This document shows, piece after piece, positions 1-8,915 of a DNA stretch of 39,048 bases. Positions within the stretch are counted from its first letter, which is position 1. Each line of letters opens with the position of its first letter. The notes under the pieces are model-generated. The model made no database searches, was not told the origin of the DNA, and saw nothing but the letters and a program-made list of their open reading frames with translations. The DNA is from Hoylesella shahii DSM 15611 = JCM 12083 (GTDB lineage: Bacteria; Bacteroidota; Bacteroidia; Bacteroidales; Bacteroidaceae). The stretch is taken from contig NZ_BAIZ01000030.1 in the NCBI RefSeq assembly GCF_000613445.1, positions 1 through 39,048 on the forward strand. The letters are read 5' to 3'. Made by a program: the position numbers and the translations under genes.

Positions 1-59
1 GAGATATGCCAATGAAATGGGGAGCAAGATATAAAGTTGGAGGGTGTATATAAAGAAAA

Positions 60-90
60 AGATGACGGCATGATCACTCATCCCGTCATC
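60..90 (-). terminator. Intrinsic terminator of the 31-codon gene
   Basis: On the minus strand GATGACGG and CCGTCATC form a perfect 8-bp stem with a 14-base loop, followed by TTTTTCTTT. It lies about 14 bases after the stop codon of the small minus-strand reading frame at 104-199. Confidence 0.7.
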
Positions 91-103
91 CCAAAGAATA
101 ATG

Positions 104-199
104 TTAACGGATGTTGGTGTGTTGCAAAGCGATAATGCTAAGAGCAGTTACGATTGTAACGCCAACCAACATCGCGATTGTTTCAAAATCTAATAACAT
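104..199 (-). CDS. Small single-span membrane peptide (31 aa), unknown family
   Basis: The minus strand reads ATG at 199 to TAA at 104 and gives 31 residues that begin MLLDFETIAMLVGVTIVTAL and end in HTNIR. The middle is a continuous hydrophobic stretch (about residues 8-25, from IAMLVGV to SIIAL), long enough for one membrane span. The N-terminus is acidic (D4, E6) and the C-terminus ends in arginine. A consensus promoter (TTG, 20 bases, TATCTTTG) lies upstream at 277-307 and a stem-loop with a T-run lies just after the stop, so the frame sits inside a complete minimal transcription unit. There is no clear Shine-Dalgarno sequence, which is usual in this phylum. I do not recognise the family. 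It could be a type I toxin-like or regulatory membrane peptide, or the transcript could be a noncoding RNA; function is unknown. Confidence 0.5.
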   Translation of the reverse strand: MLLDFETIAMLVGVTIVTALSIIALQHTNIR

Positions 200-276
200 A
201 ATCTTTAACCTTAAAATCTATCAAACTACTAACCTAATGAAAACTTATTATGAAAAGCATTCTCTCGAATACAATG

Positions 277-307
277 CAAAGATACGATGTTTTTTTGTTC
301 TGTGCAA
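277..307 (-). promoter_or_regulatory. Bacteroidota-type promoter for the small peptide gene
   Basis: Minus strand: TTG at 307-305, a 20-base spacer, then TATCTTTG at 284-277, matching the -33/-7 consensus (TTTG / TAnnTTTG). Predicted start near 273, giving a leader of about 75 bases before the ATG at 199. Confidence 0.65.
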
Positions 308-653
308 TAGTTTGCACGAATTTTTCCGCAATTCTTATGCAAAAATTGATTTTAATCAAGTTATTTCGCGTTTCTAAACATATTTTTAAGGTTTGCCTGC
401 TGTCTCTAAATAAATATTCTTTATAGGTAAACAGGTGTTTGGAGTAATATTGTGGAAATAGCAACCATTGCTACTAGCAAGCTGTGGAGAGGTAAATAAG
501 GTGTGAGGGTGTTGTGTTATTGGTGGTTAATAGGGCGAGTGTCGTGGTGGTTGATGTGCTCTTGGTGTTGAAATAGAGTTTTTTATGTGCGAAAATGGTT
601 GTAAGGGGCTTAAAAATCTTCTCTGTTTCTGTTCTTGTTACAAAAGAATGTGC

Positions 654-661
654 TAACTTTG
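654..661 (+). promoter_or_regulatory. -7 box TAACTTTG before the gene at 738
   Basis: A perfect TAnnTTTG box 77 bases before the ATG. A TTG lies only 16 bases upstream, so the -33 element is weak. The 285-653 stretch before it is AT-rich and I see no gene in it. Confidence 0.6.
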
Positions 662-737
662 CAAAGTAGCCTCCTGCCAGTTGCTCAAGGAAGTAGGGTG
701 AACTGCAGAAATTTTGAATACTATAAACATTTTTTAC

Positions 738-1130
738 ATGTTACAGCGCGACTATATACAACGGCTCATACGCGAATTTATGGACGCTTTGCGTAGAGCA
801 CTCGAGAAGAAAGAATTAAGTCAACGTCGTGAGGTTATCAGGCAACTTTACGAACAATATCTAGGGCCATATAATCTCTATCATTTTGCAACAATAGACG
901 AAGTGATGATGGGCCTGCAATCTTATCCCGAAGACCAGCGATTAGACCGATTGGCTATGCTGGCAGAACTGTATTACGCTGAAGCTGAGACCGAAGCAAC
1001 TGCTGAAGAGTGCGAAATAATGTTGCAAAAGGCCTTCAACCTCTTTGATTATATCGAACGAAACGGTTCTGTTTTTTCGATAGAGCGCCGCGAAAAAATG
1101 GCTTTGCTATTAAAGGCGTTGGGCAAATAA
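738..1130 (+). CDS. Hypothetical helical protein, DUF6483-like (130 aa)
   Basis: I chose the ATG at 738 (MLQRDYIQRLIREFM); an in-frame TTG at 714 would add eight residues with no sign of use. The product is soluble, highly charged and apparently all-helical, with no signal peptide or membrane span. The opening pattern (DYI, then amphipathic helices), a middle block around LDRLAMLAELYYAEAETEAT and a final ERREKMALLLKALGK resemble the small bacterial DUF6483 proteins; this is from memory of the family pattern and is tentative. Similar helical repeats occur in TPR-like proteins. It has its own promoter box at 654-661 and stands alone, 245 bases before the glycosyltransferase pair. Function is unknown. 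Confidence 0.6.
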   Translation: MLQRDYIQRLIREFMDALRRALEKKELSQRREVIRQLYEQYLGPYNLYHFATIDEVMMGLQSYPEDQRLDRLAMLAELYYAEAETEATAEECEIMLQKAFNLFDYIERNGSVFSIERREKMALLLKALGK

Positions 1131-1272
1131 AGAGCGTTTGCGCACGAGTCTTAATCCCCAAAAAGGTTGTTTGCAGTTAGTTGCATCACTGTTTTGTGTG
1201 ATGTGCAGAGTAGTTGTGTCTTTGTAAAGTAATTAATTCTCATTTTTTGTTGCATTTGTAAGTCTTTTTAGC

Positions 1273-1280
1273 TACTTTTG
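1273..1280 (+). promoter_or_regulatory. -7 box TACTTTTG before the glycosyltransferase pair
   Basis: TAnnTTTG match with a TTG 20 bases upstream (1250-1252). The roughly 95-base leader holds an inverted repeat, TGTTCTA (1294-1300) with TAGAACA (1320-1326), that could form a hairpin. Confidence 0.55.
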
Positions 1281-1375
1281 CACGATGTGTTATTGTTCTA
1301 TTTTCAATTCTCTTTGTATTAGAACACTGCTGTATGCCAATCTTGCCCATTTGGGTTTTAAAATGTTCTATGTGA

Positions 1376-2401
1376 ATGACAATCGCCGATAAGAATATAA
1401 TCGTTATTTTGCCTCCCGAGTTCGAACTTTATAAGGCCATTGATAAAAACCTACAATATATGGGTTTTGCTCAATGGCAGGTGCTTTCGCCCAAGTTCAA
1501 GCATAGTTTCAAGACAAGGGTGGCCAATTTTGTGTTCAAACATCTACTCGGTCGCAAGGAATATAAACGTAAAATTGTTGCAACCTATTATTCTAATACT
1601 ATTGCACGCCATTTAAAAAGCTATCAAACGCAGAGCGTTGACTTTATTGTTGTGGTGCGTCCCGACTTGCTTCAGGATGATGCCCTTAACGAAGTAGCCC
1701 GCGTTGCTCGTAAAAAAGTGGCCTATCAATGGGATGGTTTGGCTCGTTTTCCGCGCGTTTTCGATGTTATCGCGCGTTTCGATCGCTTCTTTGTTTTCGA
1801 CCCCAACGATATTACGGCATACCAATCGCAATACCCCAACTTGCTAGCTTGCACCAATTTTTATTTCGATTTCCCCATGCCCCACGTGCAAGTGAATGCG
1901 CGCGAGGTGATGTATGCTGGCGCATATCAAGCTGGTAGGGTGGCGTCGCTGGTTAAAATGGTAGACCAACTGCAGAAATATAACTACGAACTTAACATCC
2001 AATTGATAGCTGGCAGCAACTCTCACCACTTCTCGCATCCACAAATCAAGTGTATAACACGCTGTGTGAGTTTTCTCACTTACCTTGAATCGTCGTTAAA
2101 AGCAGGGATGTTGCTCGACATCAAAGCATGCGAACACAATGGCTTGTCGTTTAGAATATTCGAGGCAATGCGCTATGGCAAAAAACTAATCACTGATAAT
2201 GCCACGGTTAAACGCTACGATTTTTATCGCCCTGAAAACATTTTTGTGGTAGAAAATGGCAGTTTCGAAGGCTTATCACAATTTCTAAACACGCCTTATG
2301 TGCCCCTTCCTCCCTCCCTGGTGCGCAAATACAGTTTCACCAACTGGTTGATGTATGCCTTAGATATACCTCCTTATCAAAAAACAGTAAATATAATATG
2401 A
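1376..2401 (+). CDS. Putative GT-B-type glycosyltransferase (LPS/capsule-type)
   Basis: 341 residues, no signal peptide or membrane span, so probably a cytoplasmic or membrane-associated sugar transferase. The N-terminal half carries IVVVRPDLL and YQWDGLARFP; the C-terminal half carries MYAGAYQAGR and then LDIKACEHNGLSFRIFEAMR followed by YGKKLITDN. That last block is the usual GT-B donor-binding region, with the conserved Glu of FEAMR and the K-K-L-I-T after it. Its last codons overlap the ATG of the next gene by 4 bases (ATGA), implying translational coupling with a GT2 enzyme. The pair probably adds sugars to a surface glycan; acceptor and donor cannot be read from the sequence. It resembles Eps11J-like and CgeB-like lipopolysaccharide proteins, but I cannot fix the subfamily. 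Confidence 0.65.
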   Translation: MTIADKNIIVILPPEFELYKAIDKNLQYMGFAQWQVLSPKFKHSFKTRVANFVFKHLLGRKEYKRKIVATYYSNTIARHLKSYQTQSVDFIVVVRPDLLQDDALNEVARVARKKVAYQWDGLARFPRVFDVIARFDRFFVFDPNDITAYQSQYPNLLACTNFYFDFPMPHVQVNAREVMYAGAYQAGRVASLVKMVDQLQKYNYELNIQLIAGSNSHHFSHPQIKCITRCVSFLTYLESSLKAGMLLDIKACEHNGLSFRIFEAMRYGKKLITDNATVKRYDFYRPENIFVVENGSFEGLSQFLNTPYVPLPPSLVRKYSFTNWLMYALDIPPYQKTVNII

Positions 2402-3210
2402 AAATCTCAGTTATTGTACCCTGCTACAACCAAGAGGCTTTCTTGGATGAAAGCTTAGCAAGTGTGGCCAATCAAACTTATACCAATTGGGAATGTATCA
2501 TTGTAGACGATGGCTCAACCGACTCTTCGGCCTTGATTGCCAAAGCCTGGCAAGAGAAAGATGCACGATTTAAATACTTCTATCAAGAAAACAAACGCTT
2601 GAGCGGAGCCCGAAACACAGGCTTAACGCTGGCTCAAGGCGACCTTATCCAATTTCTTGATGGCGACGATTTGCTGCAGCCTACCAAGATGGAAGAAAGC
2701 GTTGAGGCCTTTAAGCGCGAACAATGCGACATCGTTGTGTCTAACTTCTCCGAAATTCATAAAGGCAAACAGCGTCCGCCATTTTGCGACCTGTCGCGCC
2801 ATAAGTTTACTTATAAAAGTTTATTACTATATTGGGATGTTGATTTTAATGTGCCTTGCCACTGCTTTTGCTTTACAAAAAAAGTGCTGGATGGCCATCG
2901 TTTTAAAGAGTTTCTCCGCGCTAAAGAAGACTGGGTGATGTGGCTAGAGGTGTTTAAGAGTAATCCCAAGGTGTGTTTTATTAATAAGCCTCTGGGGGTT
3001 TACCGCATACACGAAGGCAACATTACGCGCAACAAGGCCCTGATGGACCAATATACAGAGGCAGCTTGCTTGTATATCCTGAAAAACGAGGATGTTTATT
3101 TCGATGAATTTTTCCATAAAACCCTGAAACCTTATAAAGACCGCCTGCACAAAATTCAGTCGCGCCCGTGGTATAAAAAGATATATCACGATATAACGGG
3201 TAAACAATAA
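2398..3210 (+). CDS. Family 2 glycosyltransferase (GT-A fold)
   Basis: 270 residues with the full GT2 signature: SVIVPCYNQ at the N-terminus, IIVDDGSTD near residues 34-42, the LSGARNTGL block near 68-76, and the metal-binding FLDGDD near 86-91. An ED pair in RAKEDWVMWLEVF fits the catalytic-base position of these enzymes. There is no transmembrane segment, so it probably acts at the inner face of the inner membrane on a lipid-linked acceptor. It starts inside the stop of the preceding GT gene (4-base overlap), so the two are almost certainly co-translated. The sugar specificity is not visible. The following gene starts 56 bases later and may be in the same transcript. Confidence 0.9.
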   Translation: MKISVIVPCYNQEAFLDESLASVANQTYTNWECIIVDDGSTDSSALIAKAWQEKDARFKYFYQENKRLSGARNTGLTLAQGDLIQFLDGDDLLQPTKMEESVEAFKREQCDIVVSNFSEIHKGKQRPPFCDLSRHKFTYKSLLLYWDVDFNVPCHCFCFTKKVLDGHRFKEFLRAKEDWVMWLEVFKSNPKVCFINKPLGVYRIHEGNITRNKALMDQYTEAACLYILKNEDVYFDEFFHKTLKPYKDRLHKIQSRPWYKKIYHDITGKQ

Positions 3211-3266
3211 ACGTTGATGGCAGTAAACCGAAATCAGCGTCTTCATTACTTTTTAAATAAACAACA

Positions 3267-3812
3267 ATGAAACGTTTGTTATTCATCATGTCTGTGGCAT
3301 TGTTTGTTACCGCAGTGAAGGCTCAAGAAAAGCCTCGAAGAGCCTTGTTTACCGAGTTTGCTGGGGCATCGGGCCTAGTGGGCGTAAGCTTCGACTCGCG
3401 ACTTAAGTCGAGCAACCATTGGGGTTATCGTGTGGGCTTATCGTATAATATGGGTATGGGAACATCTCCCAAGGACGAACCAAGTGTTCTTTACTCAGGT
3501 CCTTCCATACTGGTGGCCAGCAATTATCTTATTGGACGAGGCAATCATCGTTTAGAATTAGGCTTGGGGATGGCCTTTGGCTACTTTTGTAAAGAAGATA
3601 ATGCAGACGCCCCGCCAGGATCTAGCGGATGGAACAATAATAGACGTTGGGAAATGGGGTACTACCACTTTGGCGAAGTGGGCTATCGCTATCAGCCAGC
3701 TCGAGGTTTCTTTCTTCGTATGGGCGTCGCGCTCAACTTTGTTTTCGAAAGAAAGGTGGGCTTACAGTGGCCTATCTCTCTTCCCTATTTAGGTTGTGGC
3801 TTTGCCTTTTAA
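3267..3812 (+). CDS. Secreted outer-membrane beta-barrel-like protein
   Basis: 181 residues beginning with a clear signal peptide (MKRLLFIMSVALFVTAVKAQ, predicted cleavage after KAQ). The mature part is rich in Gly and aromatics with alternating patterns such as WGYRVGLSYNMGMGT, HRLELGLGMAFGYF and FFLRMGVALNFVF, typical of short outer-membrane barrels, and it ends in phenylalanine (GCGFAF), a common last residue of such barrels. No catalytic motif is seen. It follows the glycosyltransferase pair at 56 bases and is closed by the strong hairpin at 3842-3893. A role in the envelope is likely; the exact function is unknown. Confidence 0.7.
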   Translation: MKRLLFIMSVALFVTAVKAQEKPRRALFTEFAGASGLVGVSFDSRLKSSNHWGYRVGLSYNMGMGTSPKDEPSVLYSGPSILVASNYLIGRGNHRLELGLGMAFGYFCKEDNADAPPGSSGWNNNRRWEMGYYHFGEVGYRYQPARGFFLRMGVALNFVFERKVGLQWPISLPYLGCGFAF

Positions 3813-3841
3813 CGCTCTTCGCCTTCTATTTGTAGCACGCT

Positions 3842-3893
3842 TGCGCCTTCTTACGCATAAGATTTAGGTTTAAATTATGCGTAAGAAGGCACA
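3842..3893. terminator. Strong hairpin between convergent transcription units
   Basis: Arms of 19 bases (3842-3860 and 3875-3893) pair at 18 of 19 positions with a 14-base loop, and GGCTTTTT follows on the plus strand. It lies after the stop of the plus-strand barrel gene. Confidence 0.75.
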
Positions 3894-3956
3894 GGCTTTT
3901 TGGGGCTACACGCTAATATGCGATTAATCCATGAAGCCATACCTCGAGAAGAAAAG

Positions 3957-3990
3957 AGGGCGAGTGAAGTTCACACCTCAAACTCGCCTT
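3957..3990 (-). terminator. Terminator of the SusCD operon
   Basis: On the minus strand AAGGCGAGT pairs with ACTCGCCCT (one G-T pair), followed by CTTTTCTTCTC. It is about 80 bases after the last gene of the operon. Confidence 0.55.
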
Positions 3991-4068
3991 CAGAGTTAGA
4001 TAAAGGATGGGTAATGCTTGCCACATTGCTGGCATCACAACATCAATAAATTGTTTTTTAGAAGCAAC

Positions 4069-5127
4069 TTACAACTTGCGTTTAAACAGTTGAGCATCGT
4101 TGCCATAGATAAGGTAGCCCTTATAGTTTTTGTACTCGATAACAGTAGACGAGAATTTGCCTAACACAAAGGCGGGCTCTTTACCAAAAGACAACTCTGT
4201 GCCTTCCAAGAAAGCTGCCTTACTGGCCCTTTCGGGGTTGTAAACAAACTTGCCCGAGATGGTTACCGTGGTGCTTGTTGAGGTTTGTCCATCGCTAGGT
4301 CCAACGATTGTGCCAATGTGATTGTTATCGAACATACCTGCATACTGACCGCCTGCTACGGATAACCCCCCTTTCTCTGCCGAGTAAGTAACGGGGAAAG
4401 CCAAGTCGTTGGTGGTGAATTTCAGCATCAGTTTATTGCTTTCTTTCACTAGTTTCACCGCATAGTTGCGCGTAACGGGCTTGCGTTCGTCGTCGGTTTC
4501 AACCAGTTGCAAATAGTAATCGCCTAGAATATCACGGTCAAGGTCAATCTGCGTCACGTTTATCGTATCTTTTCCCATCGAACTTTCCACCACTATTTGC
4601 CCTGTGCGCAAGTGTCCTTCGTTGTTTTCGGTGGTGCTGATGCTTACTTCGCCATTTGCATAATTGGCAGTAATCCAGTTGTTAAGCGAAGATATTTTGA
4701 TGCCAAATGTGCTTTTTGCCTTATACGAAACAGCGTTAGCGCTATCGTTAAAAACGATATTTTCGGGTAAGTCTATCTGCGTAACCGGGCCAAGTTGGTC
4801 TATTGCCACGATGGTAGAGTCGTTATCTGTCGCCTTAATCACCACAGCCGTGTGTCGCGACTGCATGTCTTGGTTTACGTCTACCGTAACAACCACCAGT
4901 TTCCCGTTGCTATTCACCTTAGCCCATGGCGCAAGAGCGTAGGCCTTTTTCACGTCGTTGTTAACGAGAATGGTGTCTTTGCCACCCAAAGCGTCGAAAG
5001 ATGTTTTGGCCGACACCACTTTTAGGGTTTGCAGGTCAACGCTGTTGTCGTTGTTGTCGTTGCCACAGGCTGCCAAAAGTGCGAATAAGCCCAGCGCAAT
5101 TATGGAGTGCAATTTTACTATCTTCAT
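4069..5127 (-). CDS. BACON-domain surface lipoprotein of the SusCD operon
   Basis: 352 residues. The N-terminus is a lipoprotein signal ending in the lipobox ALLAAC, followed by the Asp/Asn-rich GNDNNDN that often accompanies surface export in this phylum. Residues about 33-195 hold two similar beta-rich units (patterns like VVIKATDNDSTIVAIDQLG and GKDTINVTQIDL at the ends), typical of BACON domains, which bind glycans or mucin-type ligands or act as spacers. The C-terminal part (about 200-352) is another beta-rich domain that I do not recognise; it begins ILGDYYLQLVETDDER. It is the last gene of the operon, 22 bases after the DUF4302 gene. Likely a surface ligand-binding or scaffold subunit next to the SusCD transporter; the ligand is unknown. 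Confidence 0.7.
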   Translation of the reverse strand: MKIVKLHSIIALGLFALLAACGNDNNDNSVDLQTLKVVSAKTSFDALGGKDTILVNNDVKKAYALAPWAKVNSNGKLVVVTVDVNQDMQSRHTAVVIKATDNDSTIVAIDQLGPVTQIDLPENIVFNDSANAVSYKAKSTFGIKISSLNNWITANYANGEVSISTTENNEGHLRTGQIVVESSMGKDTINVTQIDLDRDILGDYYLQLVETDDERKPVTRNYAVKLVKESNKLMLKFTTNDLAFPVTYSAEKGGLSVAGGQYAGMFDNNHIGTIVGPSDGQTSTSTTVTISGKFVYNPERASKAAFLEGTELSFGKEPAFVLGKFSSTVIEYKNYKGYLIYGNDAQLFKRKL

Positions 5128-5149
5128 TTGTATAAATCCTTAGTTGTAA

Positions 5150-6409
5150 TTAAATCTTGGTCATACCCTTAATCATGGCAATCTCGGCACTGCCATTAAC
5201 AAGTACAGTGGTTGATTTTCCTACTTTCTTAGAGCCGTTATACTCCATGAGAATCATCGAATCGAGATTGATATAGCCCGCATACGCCGAGGTGAATGTG
5301 AGGAAAACACCTGGTTTGGTGAAGTCTTTGTTAACCACAAATCCCAGTACATCGAACTTAAATACCTGTTTGGTGTCGGCTGCATCCCACGAGCACATCC
5401 ATATGCTGCGGTTGTTTGCATCGGTAAACACCTTCTCGGGTCCCCAGGTAAGCGTTCCTGTCTTCTTGTTATAGGTGAAGGTGAGCTTGAAATCTGAAGA
5501 CAAACCTTCCAGCCAATAAGTCTTACCATCGCCTGCTGGAACCATCTTTACTCGTATCGACCCATCCTGATACTCAAAGTTATACGTGCCTTCATAGTCG
5601 GCATAGCGCATAAAGTCGGTGGTAAACACCACGTCGGTGGCCCCCGAATTGCTGCCCGTGAAGGTGAGATTGTCAATATTGTAGGCCATCGTTTTCACCT
5701 GTTTGTTAGCAATTGTCACAGGTTTTTGCAGTTCGATGCCACTTTCTGTGTAGCAGAAGGGCACTGTCACAACGCTGTCTTTGATGGTGAACCTTGCTCG
5801 TCTAGCCGAAGAGAGGTTTACTAATGTGGTGTCTTGGCCAGCAATATATTTGTAAGTAACCTTCACATTGTCGGCCACATTCTTCATTGCACTGATATAG
5901 TTTTGCCAGTTAACGTTGTCTTTTAATCGTGTCATCACCATTTTGTTATGGAATTTTTTGCCTTCCAAAAAGATAGAATCGTTGGTGACACGCTGAATCA
6001 TAAACTCATAGTCTTGCCCTTTGCCGTTGTCGTCGCTCAACGAGGGGTTAGCCAGGCTGTGAAATATTTCGTTATAGGTGTTAACCGTTAGCACAGGGCC
6101 CATGTCTTTGGTGATGTCGTAGCTAGAAGTGGCCACCTTGTCGGCGTCAACAAGGTCGCTTGCCACGGTTACTTTGCCTTCTTTGAATTTCATCAGATAG
6201 GTGTAGCCTCCGCCCGAGTACGAAGGTTCGGTCCAAAGCTGCAGTTCCCATCCGTTGTTAGCCGACTCCAGCACTTGCTTATAATGTTCAACGGCCTTGT
6301 CTAAGCGTTGTGCAGCCGACTCGTTAAACAGCTCGTTGTCGTCGTGCAAACAAGAAACGAACACGAATGAGGCCAGAAGTGCCTGTATGTAAATCATTAT
6401 TTTTTTCAT
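5150..6409 (-). CDS. DUF4302 lipoprotein of the SusCD operon
   Basis: 419 residues with a lipoprotein signal (lipobox FVSC, then LHDDNELF). The block SAAQRLDKAVEHYKQVLESA followed by NGWELQLWTEP, SGGGYTYLMKFKEGKV and later GPVLTVNTYNEIFH fits DUF4302, a Bacteroidota family found beside SusC/SusD pairs and zinc metallohydrolase lipoproteins. No catalytic residues can be named. It lies 13 bases after the metallohydrolase gene and 22 bases before the BACON gene, so it is co-transcribed with them. Probably an outer-leaflet or surface accessory that binds or presents the substrate of the locus. Family assignment is from sequence pattern; function is not established. Confidence 0.75.
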   Translation of the reverse strand: MKKIMIYIQALLASFVFVSCLHDDNELFNESAAQRLDKAVEHYKQVLESANNGWELQLWTEPSYSGGGYTYLMKFKEGKVTVASDLVDADKVATSSYDITKDMGPVLTVNTYNEIFHSLANPSLSDDNGKGQDYEFMIQRVTNDSIFLEGKKFHNKMVMTRLKDNVNWQNYISAMKNVADNVKVTYKYIAGQDTTLVNLSSARRARFTIKDSVVTVPFCYTESGIELQKPVTIANKQVKTMAYNIDNLTFTGSNSGATDVVFTTDFMRYADYEGTYNFEYQDGSIRVKMVPAGDGKTYWLEGLSSDFKLTFTYNKKTGTLTWGPEKVFTDANNRSIWMCSWDAADTKQVFKFDVLGFVVNKDFTKPGVFLTFTSAYAGYINLDSMILMEYNGSKKVGKSTTVLVNGSAEIAMIKGMTKI

Positions 6410-6422
6410 AACAGCAATCCTT

Positions 6423-7304
6423 TCATTTTAATTGGTTCAGGTCAAGGTGATTAATCTCCGAAGCTCGGCGAAGCACAATGCTGCGAAGTTCGTCGATATC
6501 CAGTTTCCACGAGTTTTTCATATATGCGCGAACCATATCGAGTTTGGCTTGGATAAAGGGTGCACCCGTTGTTCCTGCGGTGTCCATAATCTTTTGCCAT
6601 CCGCTTGGCGATGTGGTAACGTATACCGAAAGCATCTCGGCGAAGTCTTCCAAAGGCTCGCTCATGGCGTAGGGCGTAACAAAACCCTTTTTGTTAGCGG
6701 CCGAAGTGCGTTTTTGATACCAGTCACCACTCACGTAGTTTCCTTCAGAGATGTGTTGAAAATTCTCGTCGTAGGGAATTTTCTGGTTTAGGATATGCGT
6801 AAACTCGTGGTGCATTGTGTGAAAGTAATAATCGTTAACGGTGGCATAATCGGTAAGCATCTTATCGGTTAAGTTGTTCACCATGTAGAGTGTTATCACC
6901 AATCCGCCTTCTGCTGTGCCGAGTACCATTGTGCCTTGTCCGCTGTTAAAGGCTGGCGAACCAATAAGATGGATAATTCTAGGAACGTTGGCTTTAACAA
7001 AGTTTGGGCCTACACATTCGGCATAAGCATCAAACCAAAGATACTTTGCGATGATGGATAGCTTGGCCGCCTTAGCCGAATCGGCTGGAACAAGATGGTA
7101 TTTCATATCGCTATATATGTCTTCCATCTTATATTTAACATCTATATTGTAGGGATAGGTGTAGCTATTGAGTAGCCATTTGTCGAAATTGTCGCGGTGT
7201 ACTGCCTTCTTTGCGAAGATGCTTTCGCTAGAGGGGTTGTCTTCCGAGCAAGAAGCGAAGCCCAACGCCACGATTGCTAGTAAGGCTATTAATGTCTTCT
7301 TCAT
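6423..7304 (-). CDS. SusCD-associated zinc metallohydrolase lipoprotein (HExxH)
   Basis: 293 residues with a lipoprotein signal (lipobox GFASC). The catalytic zinc motif is HHEFTH (HExxH) near residues 165-170, followed by EDFAEMLSVYV about 50 residues later, whose Glu is a plausible third zinc ligand in a gluzincin-like arrangement. This matches the family known as substrate import-associated zinc metallohydrolase lipoprotein (TIGR04549, also treated as putative zinc-binding metallopeptidase). Such proteins sit next to SusC/SusD and DUF4302, exactly as here: 19 bases after susD and 13 bases before DUF4302. The HExxH site suggests a peptidase that trims a protein or glycopeptide at the cell surface before import, but the substrate has not been shown. 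Confidence 0.85.
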   Translation of the reverse strand: MKKTLIALLAIVALGFASCSEDNPSSESIFAKKAVHRDNFDKWLLNSYTYPYNIDVKYKMEDIYSDMKYHLVPADSAKAAKLSIIAKYLWFDAYAECVGPNFVKANVPRIIHLIGSPAFNSGQGTMVLGTAEGGLVITLYMVNNLTDKMLTDYATVNDYYFHTMHHEFTHILNQKIPYDENFQHISEGNYVSGDWYQKRTSAANKKGFVTPYAMSEPLEDFAEMLSVYVTTSPSGWQKIMDTAGTTGAPFIQAKLDMVRAYMKNSWKLDIDELRSIVLRRASEINHLDLNQLK

Positions 7305-7323
7305 ATTCTACGCGTTTTTATTT

Positions 7324-8897
7324 TTACTTATTTCTGGGGTTTGCTGGTAGTCCAGCGGTGATAACGTCTTGCGGCAACTGTATTGCGCGTCGTGGGTCGT
7401 TGGCTGTTAGTGAGTCTTTAACGGCCACCACGGTGCTACTTGCGCTCAGTGTGCGTCGATAAATCACCATGCCATAGCGTTTAACGTCTTGCAGTCGCCA
7501 GCCTTCGCCTGTTGTCATGATGCGTCGAAGTTGCAAGATGGCGTGCAGAAGTGGCTCTTGCGTGGTGGGCTCGATATTGAATGCCGTGTTAAAACGTTTC
7601 TTCGGTGTGGGGTCGGTGGGCGTGTAATAGCTTATCCCGTTATAAAAATCTTTTATGCCGTCCAGTGTAACGCTTAGCGCACCGCTCGAGTAGGCTTTCA
7701 CTTCTGTGTTTAAGTCGGCCACGGCCTCGTTGTATTTGCCTAGCATGGCATAGGCCTCGGCGCGTACAAGGAGGGTTAAGTCGGTTGTTAACACTGCGTA
7801 AGCCGAGTGGGCATGGCCAATACCTGCTTGCACATCTGTGTACTCAAAGGAGTAAGGCACTTTGTTAATAAAAAACTTTGAGAGGCTGTTGTTGCTCCAA
7901 ACGGTGTAGCCAAAGTCTGCGCTTCGCCCCCATGGGCCTCGCGATTGCAAGTCTTCTTTCTCAGATATTAATTGTCCGTGCGCATATTTGTTGCCCACGC
8001 CGTAGGTCCAAGATAAGCACCTGCTTGCGAGTAAACTGTTTGTAACAGTAGGTTGGCTTGACTTGAGGTGTTGACATAAGCATTAGGCGCAATTTGTCCA
8101 TTGGCCGATAAGGCGTTGAAGGCTTTCCAATCGCGCAGCTTAGACGATGCATTCGTGCCCAAAACCTGCGATGCATAGGCCACTGCTTTGTCGTACTTTT
8201 GATAGTATAGATTGAAAAGTGCAGCAAAAGCGTAGGCCGCATTGCGGGTGAAGTGGTATTTGGGGCGCGAGTAATTGTCGGTAACAAGTGGCAAGCCTGC
8301 TTCGATGTCGCTGTTTATTTGCTTGTAGAAGGCGGCCAAAGTGCCTCGTTCGTATTTTGCTCCAACGATGGTTTCGGGCTGCAAGGGGTAGGGAAGCCCC
8401 ATATGTTTGTCGGCCGTGGTGGCATCGTAGGCCATGCAGAACGTGTTAGAGAGCATAAAAGCGGCATAGGCTCTGCAAAGCAGGGCTTCGCCTTTCGATG
8501 CTTGGTAGTCGCTGCTTGTGCTGTTTCCGCTTTGTTCGATGGTTTGCAGGGCTGTGTTGGCAGTGCCCATGGCCATGTAAAGACTATTCCAAAGTTCCTG
8601 CGGCGACTCTTTGTCTTGCGTCTCGGTGATGTCTTTCCATGCAAAAGCTTGGTCTTGAAATATTCCATCGGTGCCCCAGCCCGTTACATCAAACTCGTCT
8701 GCATTGTCCGAATATAGCTCTGTCAAGTAGGCAGGGTTATGATCGGGATAGGCAGATACCAGATATTTCTGCACCTTCTCTTTGCTATTGAGATCCATTC
8801 GGTTGTCGGGGAGTTTGTCAAGGAAGTCGTCGCACGAGCTTAATGTCAGTGTTGTTACTGCTAACAACATGTATATGTAGATATTTCGCATATTCAT
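7324..8897 (-). pseudogene. SusD/RagB-family surface binding lipoprotein, one-base frameshift
   Basis: SusD-like proteins cap the SusC channel and bind the substrate. The first part (8897-7968) has a lipoprotein signal (lipobox TLSSC, then DDFLDKLPDNR, the classic SusD start) and helical TPR-like segments (LLCRAYAAFMLSN, AYAFAALFNLYYQKYDKAV). The reading frame ends early at NMRTDN, but another frame continues with TYGVGNKYAHGQLISEKEDL and runs to NPRNK at 7324, including GEGWRLQDVKRYGM, typical of the SusD C-terminal region. The switch lies at about 8006, where one base is missing in GGACCTAC; adding one C gives Gly-Pro-Tyr-Gly. Restored length is about 524 residues, normal for the family. 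It starts 18 bases after susC. The break may be a sequencing error or a recent mutation; both halves look otherwise unmutated. Confidence 0.85.
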
Positions 8898-8915
8898 AGT
8901 TCAATATATTTTTGT

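Noticed and set aside
111..377. 88-residue plus-strand frame
   Set aside because: Overlaps the minus-strand peptide gene and its promoter; Asn/Lys/Ile-rich low-complexity sequence with no start context.
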